From contig NZ_JARYTI010000013.1 of assembly GCF_029911635.1 (NCBI RefSeq), positions 57,711 to 121,710 of the forward strand: a DNA stretch of 64,000 nucleotides, read 5' to 3'. Positions 41,474 to 51,094 of this stretch are shown one piece after another (the stretch's first letter is position 1; each line of letters starts with the position of its first letter). The position numbers and the translations under genes were made by a program. Below the pieces are notes generated by a model. That model was not told the origin of the DNA. It worked only from the letters and a program-made list of their open reading frames with translations, and ran no database searches. The stretch is from Sphingomonas sp. AR_OL41 (GTDB taxonomy: Bacteria > Pseudomonadota > Alphaproteobacteria > Sphingomonadales > Sphingomonadaceae).

Positions 41474-42414
41474 AGCCGCTTGCCGAACCAATGCGGCGTG
41501 ACATCCGCCTCGATCAGCGGATTGTCGGTGTCGATATGGCCGTCGGGGTCGAGGTGGATCAACACCTCGGCCTTGGGAAAGGCGATGCGCAGTTCGTTCT
41601 CGACCGTCTCCATCACCTTGTGCGCCTCGGCGACGGTCATCTCGGGCGCGACATACATGTGGAACTGCGCGAAATCATGCGCGCCGGATCGCCGCGTGCG
41701 GAAATCGTGGATGCCGCGCAGCTCGGGGTGGCACGCCGCCGCGTCGAGGAAGCGTTTGCGCTCTTCCTCGGGCCATTCCTTGTCCATCAGCTGGTCGATC
41801 GCCTCCGACGAGGCGCGAAACGCGCCGAACGCGAGCCATAGTGCGATGGCGATGCCGAACAGCGCGTCGGCGCCGTGCAGGCCGAACTGCTGGTCGAGCA
41901 GCAGCGCCGCGATCACCGAGCCATTGAGCAGCACATCGGACTGATAATGGACATTGTCGGCGCGGATCGCGACCGAGCCGGTCTGGCGGATCACGCGGCG
42001 CTGGTAAGCAAGCAGCACCAGCGTCGCGAGGATCGCGGCGACCGACACGCCGATGCCCAGTTCGCCCTTTTGCGTCGCAGCCGATCCGCCCAGCGCGACG
42101 ACCGCCCGCCAGCCGATGCCGGCCGCCGACGCCGTGATCAGCATTACCTGGAACAAGGCGGCGAGCGCCTCCGCCTTGCCATGGCCGAAGCGGTGGTCAT
42201 GGTCGGCCGGAGTCGCGGCAAGCCGAACGCCGTACAACGTCACCAGGCTCGCGAGCAGATCGAGTGCGGTGTCGGCCAGCGAGGCGAGCATCGCGACCGA
42301 GTCGGTCGCCCAGGCGGCATAGGCTTTGATCACCAGCAGCGACACCGCCATCGCGACGCTGGCCAGCGCAGCGCGCACCACGGGCGAGAAGGCGCGGCGC
42401 TGTTCCTCGGTCAT
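41470..42414 (-). CDS. cation diffusion facilitator (FieF/ZitB-type)
   Basis: A 314-residue inner-membrane metal/proton antiporter with six helices and a C-terminal cytosolic domain. Metal-site segments are visible: SLADTALDLLASL, HDHRFGHGKAEALAAL and IRADNVHYQSDVLLNGSV, with the Asp/His pairs of the zinc/iron transport site. The C-terminal domain has FHMYVAPEMTVAEAHKVMETVENELR. It overlaps pdxH by 4 nt at its start and phzF by 4 nt at its end. The metal is not identifiable with certainty; Fe(II)/Zn(II) is likely from the FieF-like D-D-H-D arrangement. Confidence 0.92.
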   Translation of the reverse strand: MTEEQRRAFSPVVRAALASVAMAVSLLVIKAYAAWATDSVAMLASLADTALDLLASLVTLYGVRLAATPADHDHRFGHGKAEALAALFQVMLITASAAGIGWRAVVALGGSAATQKGELGIGVSVAAILATLVLLAYQRRVIRQTGSVAIRADNVHYQSDVLLNGSVIAALLLDQQFGLHGADALFGIAIALWLAFGAFRASSEAIDQLMDKEWPEEERKRFLDAAACHPELRGIHDFRTRRSGAHDFAQFHMYVAPEMTVAEAHKVMETVENELRIAFPKAEVLIHLDPDGHIDTDNPLIEADVTPHWFGKRL

Positions 42415-42989
42415 GGGTAAAGCAATCCTTCCGTCCAGCCATCGCCGTCGGCAACGAACAAGCGGCGCTCATGGAGCCGGTGCGCGCGGTCCTGCCAGAA
42501 TTCGATCCGGTCGGGCACGACGCGATAGCCGCCCCAATGCGGTGGGCGCGGCACGTCCTGCCCGGCGAAGCGCGCCTCGGTTTCAGCAAAACGACCCTCG
42601 AACGTGGCGCGCGCGTCGAGCGGGCGCGACTGGTCCGACGCCCAGGCGCCGAGCTGCGAGTCGCGCCCACGCGACGCGAAATAGGCGTCGCTCTCCACGT
42701 CGTCGACCAGCGTCACCGGACCTTCGATTCGTATCTGGCGGCGGAGCGACTTCCAGTGGAACAGCAACGCGGCACTGGCATTTTCGGCGAGCGCCGCGGC
42801 CTTGCGGCTTTCGCGGTTGGTGTAGAACACGAAGCCGCGCCGATCATGCCCCTTGAGCAGCACCATGCGCACTGCCGGCCGCCCCTCGGCGTCGGCGGTG
42901 GCGAGCGCCATCGCGTTCGAGTCATTGATTTCGCTCTGGCGCGCCTCGGCGTACCAGGTGTCGAACAGCATGTGGGGATCGTCAGCCAT
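42411..42989 (-). CDS. pdxH: pyridoxamine 5'-phosphate oxidase
   Basis: A 192-residue FMN enzyme that oxidises pyridoxamine/pyridoxine 5'-phosphate to pyridoxal 5'-phosphate. Signatures: AMALATADAEGRPAVRMVLLKGHDRRGFVFYTNRESRKAAAL in the N-terminal half, FHWKSLRRQIRIEG in the middle, and the C-terminal domain PHWGGYRVVPDRIEFWQDRAHRLHERRLF. Slightly shorter than E. coli PdxH (218) at the N-terminus. First gene of the operon with the CDF and PhzF genes. Confidence 0.96.
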   Translation of the reverse strand: MADDPHMLFDTWYAEARQSEINDSNAMALATADAEGRPAVRMVLLKGHDRRGFVFYTNRESRKAAALAENASAALLFHWKSLRRQIRIEGPVTLVDDVESDAYFASRGRDSQLGAWASDQSRPLDARATFEGRFAETEARFAGQDVPRPPHWGGYRVVPDRIEFWQDRAHRLHERRLFVADGDGWTEGLLYP

Positions 42990-43087
42990 GCCGGCGCTTT
43001 ACGGATCGCAGGCGCCTAAGTCGAGAAACGGAACGACTCCGCTTCCCAGGGATTGAATCGGCTTCGTAACAAGGGAGATGCGGGAAC

Positions 43088-43957
43088 ATGGCAGCGCGCG
43101 CCTATTGGCAAGGGCAGATCAGGCTCGCTCTGGTGTCGATTCCGGTCGAGATCTACAGCGCGACCAAATCGGGCGCGCAGGTCAGCTTCAAGCAAATCCA
43201 CGAGCCGAGCGGCAAGCCGATTCATTACGAGAAGGTCGTCACAGGACTCGGCCCGGTCGACACCGACGAGATCATGAAGGGCTTCGAATATGAGAAGGGC
43301 AATTTCGTGCTGCTCGAACAGGACGAGATCGACGCGGTAAAGCTCGAATCGAAGAAGACGCTCGAACTGACGCAGTTCGTCGATGCGAGCGAGATCGACG
43401 TGCTCTATTATGAGAAGCCTTATTTCGTCGTGCCGGCCGACGATCTCGCCGAGGAAGCCTTCATCGTCCTGCGCGAGGCGCTGCGACGCACCAAGAAGGT
43501 CGGGCTCGGCCAGCTGGCGATGCGGGGGCGCGAATATGTCGTCAGCCTCAAACCGTGCGGGCGCGGCATGGTGCTGGAGACGCTGCGTTATGCCGATGAG
43601 GTCAACAAGGCGCAGGGTTATTTCCGCGACATTCCCGACGACAAGCCCGACGAGGAACTGCTCGATCTCGCCGAGGCGCTGATCGCGAAGAAGACCTCGG
43701 CGTTCGACCCGCAGGAATTCCACGATCGTTACGTCGATGCGCTGAAGGATCTGGTCGAGCGCAAGCGCAAGGCCAAGGGTCGCAAGATCGTCGAGGACGA
43801 CAGCGAAGAGCCGTCGGGCAAGGGCGCGTCGAACGTGGTGGATCTGATGGCGGCGCTGAAGAAGTCGATGGGCGGTGCCGCCACGACCCCTGACAAAAAG
43901 GCAGCGCCGGAAAAGAAGGTGCCGACCAAGCGCGCGCCGGCGAAAAAGCGTGCCTGA
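43088..43957 (+). CDS. ku: Ku protein (bacterial NHEJ)
   Basis: A 289-residue DNA-end-binding homodimer of non-homologous end joining. The beta-barrel core is complete (WQGQIRLALVSIPVEIYSATKS, then YEKGNFVLLEQDEIDAVKLESKKTLELTQFV, then REYVVSLKPCGRGMVLETLRYADEV). The C-terminal tail is lysine-rich (DKKAAPEKKVPTKRAPAKKRA), as in alphaproteobacterial Ku proteins that use it to bind DNA and recruit LigD. It overlaps ligD by 8 nt. Confidence 0.95.
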   Translation: MAARAYWQGQIRLALVSIPVEIYSATKSGAQVSFKQIHEPSGKPIHYEKVVTGLGPVDTDEIMKGFEYEKGNFVLLEQDEIDAVKLESKKTLELTQFVDASEIDVLYYEKPYFVVPADDLAEEAFIVLREALRRTKKVGLGQLAMRGREYVVSLKPCGRGMVLETLRYADEVNKAQGYFRDIPDDKPDEELLDLAEALIAKKTSAFDPQEFHDRYVDALKDLVERKRKAKGRKIVEDDSEEPSGKGASNVVDLMAALKKSMGGAATTPDKKAAPEKKVPTKRAPAKKRA

Positions 43958-46394
43958 GGCGGCCGACCCGCTCGCGCGCTACAACGCCAAGCGCGACTTC
44001 ACCCGCACTGCGGAACCGGCGGGCACGCTTGCGCCGGGACACGGCAACCGCTTCTTGGTCCAGAAGCACGATGCATCGCGGCTGCACTGGGATTTTCGGA
44101 TCGAGGTCGATGGGGTGCTCAAGAGCTGGGCGGTCACACGCGGCCCGAGCCTCGACCCGAACGAGAAGCGGCTCGCGGTGCGCACCGAGGACCATCCGCT
44201 GTCCTATGCCGATTTCGAGGGTACCATCCCGGCCGGTGAATATGGCGGCGGCACGGTGATGCTGTGGGACGAAGGCACCTGGGCGCCGATCAAGGGCAAG
44301 AGCGCCAAGGATCTGGAGCAGGGCCATCTCCACTTCATCCTCGATGGCCAGCGCATGAAGGGCGAGTGGTTGCTGATCCGCTTGAAGCCGCGCGGCAAGG
44401 AGAAGGGCGAGAACTGGCTACTGCGCAAGATCGACGACGCCGAGGCGGGCGGTACCGACACGCTGGTCGAGACCGGACTGACCAGCGTGACGACCGGGCG
44501 GACGATGGTCGAAATTGCAGAGGGCAAGAAACCGGCCGCCGCGCGCAAGCCCGGTGGAGCAAAGGCAAAACCCAAAGCGGCTGCAAAGACGAGCGCAAAA
44601 ATTACTTTTCGCGAACCGCAACTCTGCACCCTGGTCGATCACGTCCCGCCCGGCACCGCCTGGCTGCACGAGGTGAAATATGACGGCTACCGCGCCGAGA
44701 TCGCGGTCGCCGGCGGCAAGGCGAAGGTCTTCACGCGCTCGGGACTCGACTGGACCGACAAATTCCCCGGCATCGCCGCCGCGGCTGCGAAGCTGCCCGT
44801 CAACACCGCGCTGATCGACGGCGAGATCGTCGCCTTCAAGGACGGTAAGCCGGACTTTTCGACGCTCAAGGATGCGATCTCGTCGAACGGCGAGATGACG
44901 CTGTTCGCCTTCGACCTGCTGTCGCTTGATGGCGAGGACCTCGCCGACCTGCCCAATATCGCCCGCAAGGAGCGGCTGCGGCCGCTGCTCGTCGGGGCCG
45001 ACGCGCATCTGCAATTTTCCGAACATGTCGTCGGGCAGGGCGAGGCGCTATTCGAGACGATGTGCCGTGAGGGGTATGAAGGCGTCGTCTCCAAGCTCGC
45101 CGATGCGCCCTATCGCGGGCGGCGGACCAAGGCGTGGCTCAAGATCAAGTGCACGCGGCGGCAGGAGTTCGTCATCATCGGCTGGACGCCGAGCGACAAG
45201 ACGCGCGGCTTCCGCTCGCTGCTGCTCGGCCTGAACGGCCCCGACGGGCTGGTCTATGCCGGCAAGGTCGGCACGGGCTTCGACAGCGACACGATGGACG
45301 ACCTGCTCGCGAAGCTGCGGCGGATCGAGCGCAAGACGCCGACCGTCGATGCCCCCAGAGCGGCGGTGCGCGGTGCGCATTGGGTGTCGCCGACGCTGGT
45401 CGCCGAGGTCGCCTTTGCCGAGACGACCCCCGACGGCGTGCTGCGCCATTCGAGCTTTCTAGGCCTGCGCGGCGACAAACCGGCAAGCGAGGTGATCGCC
45501 GAACGACCCGAGCCGGCGCCGGGTGCCCCAGCCGTAAAGGTGAAGGTCAGCAATCGCGATCGTCCGGTATTTCCCGACAGCGACGTCACCAAGGGCGAAC
45601 TCGCCGACTATTACGCGGCGATCGCGCCGTTGATGCTGCCCTGGGCCGGTGATCGCCCGATCAGCCTGGTGCGCTGCCCGCAGGGGCGCGGCAAGGCGTG
45701 CTTTTTCCAGAAGCACGACGCAAGCACCTTCGGCGACCATGTCCACCACGTCCCGATCCGCGAGAAGGACGGCTCGACCGAGCAATATCTCTATGTCGAC
45801 GATGCCGATGGGCTGGTCGCCTGCGTGCAGATGGGCTCGATCGAGTTCCACGGCTGGGGCTCGACCGTCGCGGCGCTGGAAAAGCCCGACCGGCTGGTGT
45901 TCGATCTCGACCCCGATACCGAACTCGATTTCGACGTGGTGAAGAAAGCGGCGGAGGATCTGCGCGATCACCTTGCCGAGATCGGCCTCGCCAGCTTCGC
46001 GCTGCTGTCGGGCGGCAAGGGCGTCCACGTCGTCGTGCCGCTCACGCCCGAGGCGGAATGGCCCGCGGTCAAGGACTTCGCCGACCGCTTCGCCCGCGCG
46101 CTGGCGCAATCCGCGCCCGAGCGCTTCGTCGCGACGATGTCCAAGGCGCAGCGCAAGGGGCGGATCTTCATCGACTGGCTGCGCAACCAGCGCGGCGCGA
46201 CCGCGATCATGCCCTATTCGGCCCGTGCGCGCGCCGGCGCGCCGGTCGCGGTGCCGGTGTCGTGGAGCGAATTGCGCGCGCTCGACAGCGCGCATCCCTG
46301 GGGCGTGCGCGATCTGGCCAAGCTCATCGAGCATGCCAATGCGCGGGCCTTGCAGGGCTGGGGCGTGGCGGATCAGGTGTTGCCCGACCTTTAG
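43950..46394 (+). CDS. ligD: ATP-dependent DNA ligase D
   Basis: An 814-residue multi-enzyme protein that processes and seals breaks held by Ku. Domain order is phosphoesterase (about 1-190; HDASRLHWDFRIE), ligase (about 215-520; nucleotidyl Lys243 in EVKYDGYR), then primase/polymerase (from about 530; FPDSDVTKGELADYY, DLDPDTELDFDVV). This is the PE-Lig-Pol order found in Pseudomonas. GTG at 43950 lies inside the Ku 3' end, so the pair is translationally coupled. A Lys/Ala-rich linker (KPAAARKPGGAKAKPKAAAK) separates the first two domains. Confidence 0.95.
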   Translation: MPEAADPLARYNAKRDFTRTAEPAGTLAPGHGNRFLVQKHDASRLHWDFRIEVDGVLKSWAVTRGPSLDPNEKRLAVRTEDHPLSYADFEGTIPAGEYGGGTVMLWDEGTWAPIKGKSAKDLEQGHLHFILDGQRMKGEWLLIRLKPRGKEKGENWLLRKIDDAEAGGTDTLVETGLTSVTTGRTMVEIAEGKKPAAARKPGGAKAKPKAAAKTSAKITFREPQLCTLVDHVPPGTAWLHEVKYDGYRAEIAVAGGKAKVFTRSGLDWTDKFPGIAAAAAKLPVNTALIDGEIVAFKDGKPDFSTLKDAISSNGEMTLFAFDLLSLDGEDLADLPNIARKERLRPLLVGADAHLQFSEHVVGQGEALFETMCREGYEGVVSKLADAPYRGRRTKAWLKIKCTRRQEFVIIGWTPSDKTRGFRSLLLGLNGPDGLVYAGKVGTGFDSDTMDDLLAKLRRIERKTPTVDAPRAAVRGAHWVSPTLVAEVAFAETTPDGVLRHSSFLGLRGDKPASEVIAERPEPAPGAPAVKVKVSNRDRPVFPDSDVTKGELADYYAAIAPLMLPWAGDRPISLVRCPQGRGKACFFQKHDASTFGDHVHHVPIREKDGSTEQYLYVDDADGLVACVQMGSIEFHGWGSTVAALEKPDRLVFDLDPDTELDFDVVKKAAEDLRDHLAEIGLASFALLSGGKGVHVVVPLTPEAEWPAVKDFADRFARALAQSAPERFVATMSKAQRKGRIFIDWLRNQRGATAIMPYSARARAGAPVAVPVSWSELRALDSAHPWGVRDLAKLIEHANARALQGWGVADQVLPDL

Positions 46395-46483
46395 AACCGG
46401 CGCCTGCGCGGAAGGATAAGGGCCATTACCTTGTTGCACCCGCGAAGGGATTGTGGTCGAGTCGTTTGCCCCAAGGGGAGAGA

Positions 46484-48976
46484 ATGATCACCGACATGGC
46501 AGCCGTCGCCGCCCCCTCCCTGCTCGATCCCGCGACCAACGCCGCGCGCTGGATCGCCGACTATTGCACGCGCGAGCAACGTGGCGACGTATTGTGCGCC
46601 GGCCGCGACGATGCGGCCTGGGCGGCGGTGTTCGAGGAGATCGCGGCGATCGCCGGCGACGATCTCGGCAATGCGCGCGAGCGCGTCCAGCGCCACGCCG
46701 CCGATATCGGCACGGGCTTTCGCATCATTGGCGAGAATGAGGAGCGTCCCTGGCCGCTGTCGCCCGTCCCGCTGCTGATTGATGTCGAGGAATGGGCCGG
46801 CATCGCCGCCGGCATCCGCCAGCGCGCCGACCTGCTCGAAACGATCCTCGCCGATCTGTACGGCGACGCCACCTTGGTCGAGCGCGGGCATATTCCGGCC
46901 GCGCTGCTCGGTGGCAGTCCCTTCTATCTTCGGCCGCTCGGCGGTCTTGTGCCGCCCGGCGGACATCATCTGCATTTCATCGCGGTCGACCTCGGGCGCG
47001 GCCCGAGCGGTGAGTGGCGCGTGCTCGCCGATCACCTGCGCGCACCGGCCGGCGCCGGCTATGCGCTGGAAAACCGCCTCGCCATCTCGCGCGGGCTGGG
47101 CAGCCTGCAGGGGCGACTCAACATCGATCGCCACGCGCCGTTCTTCGCCGCCTTCCGCGCCGGGCTCGCCGCTGCGTGCCGCCGCAGCGATCCGCGCATC
47201 GGCCTGCTGACGCCCGGGCGGCTCAACCCGAGCTATCCCGAACAGGCGCATCTCGCGCGCTATCTCGGCCTGTTGCTGGTCGAGGGCGACGATCTCGCCG
47301 CGCTTGAGGACAAACTCTATGTCCGCACGATCGGCGGGCTGAAACGCATCGACGCGCTGTGGAACCGGCTCGATCCGCGGCTGCTCGATCCGCTCGCGCT
47401 CGATTCGCATTCGAGCATCGGCGTGCCGGGGTTAATCGACTCGGTCGCCGCCGGCGATGTCGTCATCGCCAACATGCCGGGCGTCGGGGTGCTCGAATCG
47501 CCGGCATTCGGCGCGTTCCTGCCGCGTCTCGCGACGCGCCTGCTCGGCACCGACCTGCTCCTGCCCAACATCGCCACCTGGTGGTGCGGCGGGGATGGCG
47601 AACGCGCGCACGTCGTCGAGGATTTCGACCAGATGTTGATCGGCCCGGCCTTCGGCGTTGCCCCGCTTGGCCTGGGCGGCAATGCGCCGATTCATGGATC
47701 CGAAATCACCGGCGCCGCGCGCGCCGCACTGTTTGCCGACTTGGAACGCCGGCCGCAGGATTATGTCGGGCAAGAGATCGTCCGCCTGTCGACCATGCCG
47801 GTGGTGGTCGAGGACCAGCTTGTCGCGCGGCCGTTCACGCTGCGCGTGTTCGCGGCGCGCGGTGCCGATGGCGGCTGGACCGTGCTGCCCGGCGGCCTCG
47901 CACGGATCGGCGAGCATGCCGATGTCCGCGCCGCGTTGATCGGTGAGGGCAACTGGTCCGCCGATGTCGCGGTGCATGGTGGCGCGTCGGTCGATCAGGT
48001 CTCGCTGCTGCCGCCGCCCGACACGCTCCATGTGCGCCGCAACCCCGGCACGCTGCCGAGCCGCGTCGCCGACAATTTCTTCTGGCTCGGCCGCTATCTC
48101 GAACGCGGTGAGGCGCAGCTCGGCGTGATCCGCGTGATGCTCGGCAACTCGATCGATGTCGACGCCGGCGCTGCGCTGGCGCTCGACACGGTCGGGCGGC
48201 TCGTCGGGCTGATCGTCGCGGCCGGCGCCGCGCCGCACCCGCCCTCGCTGCGTCGCGCGGACCTCGCGACCTTTGCGCGCACCGCGCTGGAGGGCGAAGG
48301 GGGGCAGAGCGTACGCGCGATCAACCGTCTCGCGCGCGGCATCGGCCAGGGCTCGCGCGACCGGCTCGCCGCCGACATGGTCCACCTGCTCGATGCGCCC
48401 TTCCCGACGCGCGGCGGACTGCTCGATCGCACCGGCACGCTGCAACGCCGCTATGCCGCGCTGTCGGGGTTGTCGGCCGAGCATATGGGCCGCACCGCGG
48501 CATGGCGCTTCATGGATATGGGCCGCCGCGTCGAGCGTGCCGCGACGATGGCACGCAAGCTGCGCAGCTTCGGCATGCCGCACGCGAGCGGCGACGATCT
48601 GTCGACGTTGCTCGATCTCGCTGACAGCCAGATCAGCTATCGCCAGCGCTATCTCACCGGCATTGCGCGCGTCCCCGTCGTCGACCTGCTCGCGCTCGAT
48701 CCCGGCAATCCACGCTCGGTCGCCTTCCAGGTCGAGCGCATCCGCGAGCATCTCGCCGCGCTGCCGGTGCTCGGCGACGACGGCATGGACGAGCCGCAAC
48801 AGGCGCAGGCCGCCGCGCTCACCGCGTTGCTCAGTGCGACGAGTGCGGCGGCGCTCGACGAGACATTGCTCGGCGAGATCGAGCGCAAGCTCTATGCGCT
48901 GTCCGACGCGATCGCGCGGCGCTATTTTCTGCAGGGCGCGGAACCGTTGCGCGCCGGCGGGCTTACGCTGGCATGA
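46484..48976 (+). CDS. circularly permuted ATP-grasp protein fused to alpha-E domain
   Basis: An 830-residue protein. Residues about 1-480 form a circularly permuted type 2 ATP-grasp domain (DUF404/DUF407, COG2308; signs are LDSHSSIGVPGLIDSVAAGDVVIANMPGVGVLESPA and LLLPNIATWWCG). From about residue 523 follows an alpha-E domain (DUF403, COG2307; TLPSRVADNFFWLGRYLERGEAQLGVIRVML). These families usually form an operon with a transglutaminase and the Anbu peptidase and are predicted to make a peptide-like product or tag. The transglutaminase is next. ATG 46484 has GGGGAGAGA upstream. Confidence 0.9.
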   Translation: MITDMAAVAAPSLLDPATNAARWIADYCTREQRGDVLCAGRDDAAWAAVFEEIAAIAGDDLGNARERVQRHAADIGTGFRIIGENEERPWPLSPVPLLIDVEEWAGIAAGIRQRADLLETILADLYGDATLVERGHIPAALLGGSPFYLRPLGGLVPPGGHHLHFIAVDLGRGPSGEWRVLADHLRAPAGAGYALENRLAISRGLGSLQGRLNIDRHAPFFAAFRAGLAAACRRSDPRIGLLTPGRLNPSYPEQAHLARYLGLLLVEGDDLAALEDKLYVRTIGGLKRIDALWNRLDPRLLDPLALDSHSSIGVPGLIDSVAAGDVVIANMPGVGVLESPAFGAFLPRLATRLLGTDLLLPNIATWWCGGDGERAHVVEDFDQMLIGPAFGVAPLGLGGNAPIHGSEITGAARAALFADLERRPQDYVGQEIVRLSTMPVVVEDQLVARPFTLRVFAARGADGGWTVLPGGLARIGEHADVRAALIGEGNWSADVAVHGGASVDQVSLLPPPDTLHVRRNPGTLPSRVADNFFWLGRYLERGEAQLGVIRVMLGNSIDVDAGAALALDTVGRLVGLIVAAGAAPHPPSLRRADLATFARTALEGEGGQSVRAINRLARGIGQGSRDRLAADMVHLLDAPFPTRGGLLDRTGTLQRRYAALSGLSAEHMGRTAAWRFMDMGRRVERAATMARKLRSFGMPHASGDDLSTLLDLADSQISYRQRYLTGIARVPVVDLLALDPGNPRSVAFQVERIREHLAALPVLGDDGMDEPQQAQAAALTALLSATSAAALDETLLGEIERKLYALSDAIARRYFLQGAEPLRAGGLTLA

Positions 48977-48986
48977 GCATGCAGCC

Positions 48987-49877
48987 GTGATCTACGACAT
49001 TCGCCACGTCACCCGGTTCGACTATGGCGGCGCGGTCAAGTTCGCGCGTTGCAACCTGCGATTGAAGCCGATCATCTGGTCGGGGCAGACGCTTGAGCGC
49101 TACCGCCTGACGATCGCGCCGTCGGGCCGCACTTACCCGGCGCGCGCCGAGGCCGGGTTGGCCAATGTCACCCGGCTGGTGATCGAGGAGCCGGTGCGCC
49201 AGCTTACCATCGAGAGCGTGTCGCGCCTCGTCGTCGACCGGCTCGTGCCGGTGCCGTCGCCCGATGACCCGACGCTCGCCCAGATCGCTGCCGCCGCACG
49301 TGCCAGCCGCGATCCGTCGCCCGCCGGCCCGGCCAATTACCTCTTCCCATCGCCGCTGATCCCGCTCGATCGCGACATCGCTTCATGGTGCGCGCAGGAG
49401 CTCGATCCCGACCGGCCCTGCCTCGAGGCGGCGATCGCGCTGGCGCGCCGCATCCAGGACGAATTCGCCTTCGATGCCGAGGCGACTCTGGTCGATACCC
49501 CGCCGCACGAGGCGTTCATGAAGCGCGGCGGCGTCTGCCAGGATTTCGCGCAGATCATGATCACCGGGCTGCGCGCCGCCGGCCTGCCCGCCGCCTATGC
49601 CTCGGGTTATATCCGCACTATCCCGCCGCCCGGCCAGCCGCGCCTCGTCGGCGCCGACGCGACGCATGCCTGGGTGCTGCTGTGGTGCGGGCCGGTGCTC
49701 GGCTGGGTCGGCGTCGATCCGACCAACGGCATCTGGATGGCGGGCGACCATATCATCATGGCGATCGGCCGCGATTATGGTGAGATCGCACCGATCGACG
49801 GCGTGCTGCTCGGTGCCGGCGGTCAGAAGATGACGGTGTCGGTCGATGTTGCGCCGCTCGAGGAAGTCGCGGCATAG
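48987..49877 (+). CDS. transglutaminase-like cysteine protease family protein
   Basis: A 296-residue protein. The N-terminal beta domain (IYDIRHVTRFDYGGAVKFARCNLRLKP) is that of COG1305-type proteins. The catalytic triad is in KRGGVCQDFAQIM (Cys), GADATHAWVLLW (His) and GVDPTNG (Asp). GTG 48987 is 10 nt after the ATP-grasp/alpha-E stop; no in-frame ATG is suitable. It is probably a peptide-bond cleaving or forming partner of the upstream ligase. No signal peptide is seen. Confidence 0.88.
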   Translation: MIYDIRHVTRFDYGGAVKFARCNLRLKPIIWSGQTLERYRLTIAPSGRTYPARAEAGLANVTRLVIEEPVRQLTIESVSRLVVDRLVPVPSPDDPTLAQIAAAARASRDPSPAGPANYLFPSPLIPLDRDIASWCAQELDPDRPCLEAAIALARRIQDEFAFDAEATLVDTPPHEAFMKRGGVCQDFAQIMITGLRAAGLPAAYASGYIRTIPPPGQPRLVGADATHAWVLLWCGPVLGWVGVDPTNGIWMAGDHIIMAIGRDYGEIAPIDGVLLGAGGQKMTVSVDVAPLEEVAA

Positions 49878-49933
49878 CATGCAGGTGACGATCGCACCGG
49901 CATCGGTGCGACGCAGGACGGGGGAGGACAGTC

Positions 49934-50908
49934 GTGAAGACACGCATCACCGAGATGTTCGGTATCGAGCATCCGATCATCCAGGGCGGCATGCATTATG
50001 TCGGTTTCGCTGAGCTGGCCGCGGCTGTGTCCAACGCCGGTGGGCTAGGCATCATCACCGGGCTAACGCAGCGCACCCCGGCCGATCTGGCCAACGAGAT
50101 CGCGCGCTGCCGCGACATGACCGACAAGCCATTCGGTGTGAACCTCACCTTCCTGCCGACAGTGAATGCCCCCGATTATCCCGGCTATGTCCGTGCGATC
50201 ATCGAAGGCGGCGTCAAGGCAGTCGAGACGGCGGGCAACAATCCCGTCGCGGTGCTGCCCTATCTCAAGGATGCCGGGATCAAGGTGATCCACAAATGCA
50301 CCTCGGTGCGCCACAGCCTGAAGGCGCAGTCGATCGGTTGCGACGCCGTCTCGGTCGATGGCTTCGAATGCGGCGGGCATCCAGGCGAGGACGACGTGCC
50401 CAATTTCATCCTGCTGCCACGCGCCGCGGACGAACTCACCATCCCGTTCGTCGCCAGCGGGGGCATGGCCGATGGTCGCAGCCTCGTCGCCGCGCTGGCG
50501 CTGGGGGCGGAAGGGATCAACATGGGCACCCGCTTCATCGCCACGCAGGAGGCGCCGGTCCATGACAGGGTCAAGCAGGCGCTGGTCGACGCGTCGGAAC
50601 TCGACACGCGGCTGGTGATGCGCTCACTGCGCAACACCGAACGCGTGCTCAACAACGCCGCGGTCGAGCGGCTGATCGAAAAGGAACGCACGCTCGGCGC
50701 CGACCTCAAATTCGCCGACATCATCGAGGAAGTCGCCGGGGTCTATCCGCGCATCATGAAGGAAGGCGACATGGATGCCGGCGCATGGAGCTGCGGCATG
50801 GTCGCCGGGCTGATCCACGACATCCCGACCTGCCGCGAACTGATCGACCGCATCATGGCCCAAGCCGAGGCGATCATCCGCCAGCGGCTGGCAGGGATGC
50901 TGGGATAG
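49934..50908 (+). CDS. nitronate monooxygenase
   Basis: A 324-residue FMN-dependent TIM-barrel enzyme oxidising alkyl nitronates such as propionate-3-nitronate. Signatures: GIEHPIIQGGMHYVGFAELAAAVSNAGGLGIITG at the start, IIHKCTSVRHS in the middle, GFECGGHPGEDDV and FVASGGMADGRSLVAALALGAEGINMGTRFIAT for FMN phosphate binding. GTG 49934 is preceded by GGGGGAGGA. The enzyme detoxifies nitronates; close relatives of unknown substrate exist. Confidence 0.9.
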   Translation: MKTRITEMFGIEHPIIQGGMHYVGFAELAAAVSNAGGLGIITGLTQRTPADLANEIARCRDMTDKPFGVNLTFLPTVNAPDYPGYVRAIIEGGVKAVETAGNNPVAVLPYLKDAGIKVIHKCTSVRHSLKAQSIGCDAVSVDGFECGGHPGEDDVPNFILLPRAADELTIPFVASGGMADGRSLVAALALGAEGINMGTRFIATQEAPVHDRVKQALVDASELDTRLVMRSLRNTERVLNNAAVERLIEKERTLGADLKFADIIEEVAGVYPRIMKEGDMDAGAWSCGMVAGLIHDIPTCRELIDRIMAQAEAIIRQRLAGMLG

Positions 50909-51094
50909 GGGTGCTTCGCTTCAGGGCCCCGACCTCCTGTGGTCGAGTGTAATCATCATATGATCGGGGGTGTGGTGGAACGCCGCGCACATCGCGGTTT
51001 GTCGCACCGCAAGACCATCATTCGCGATAACCCTCGATTGCACTCCCCGCCGCGATCCCCCACATAGCGGCGAGACTTTTCAACCGGGGCAAGA

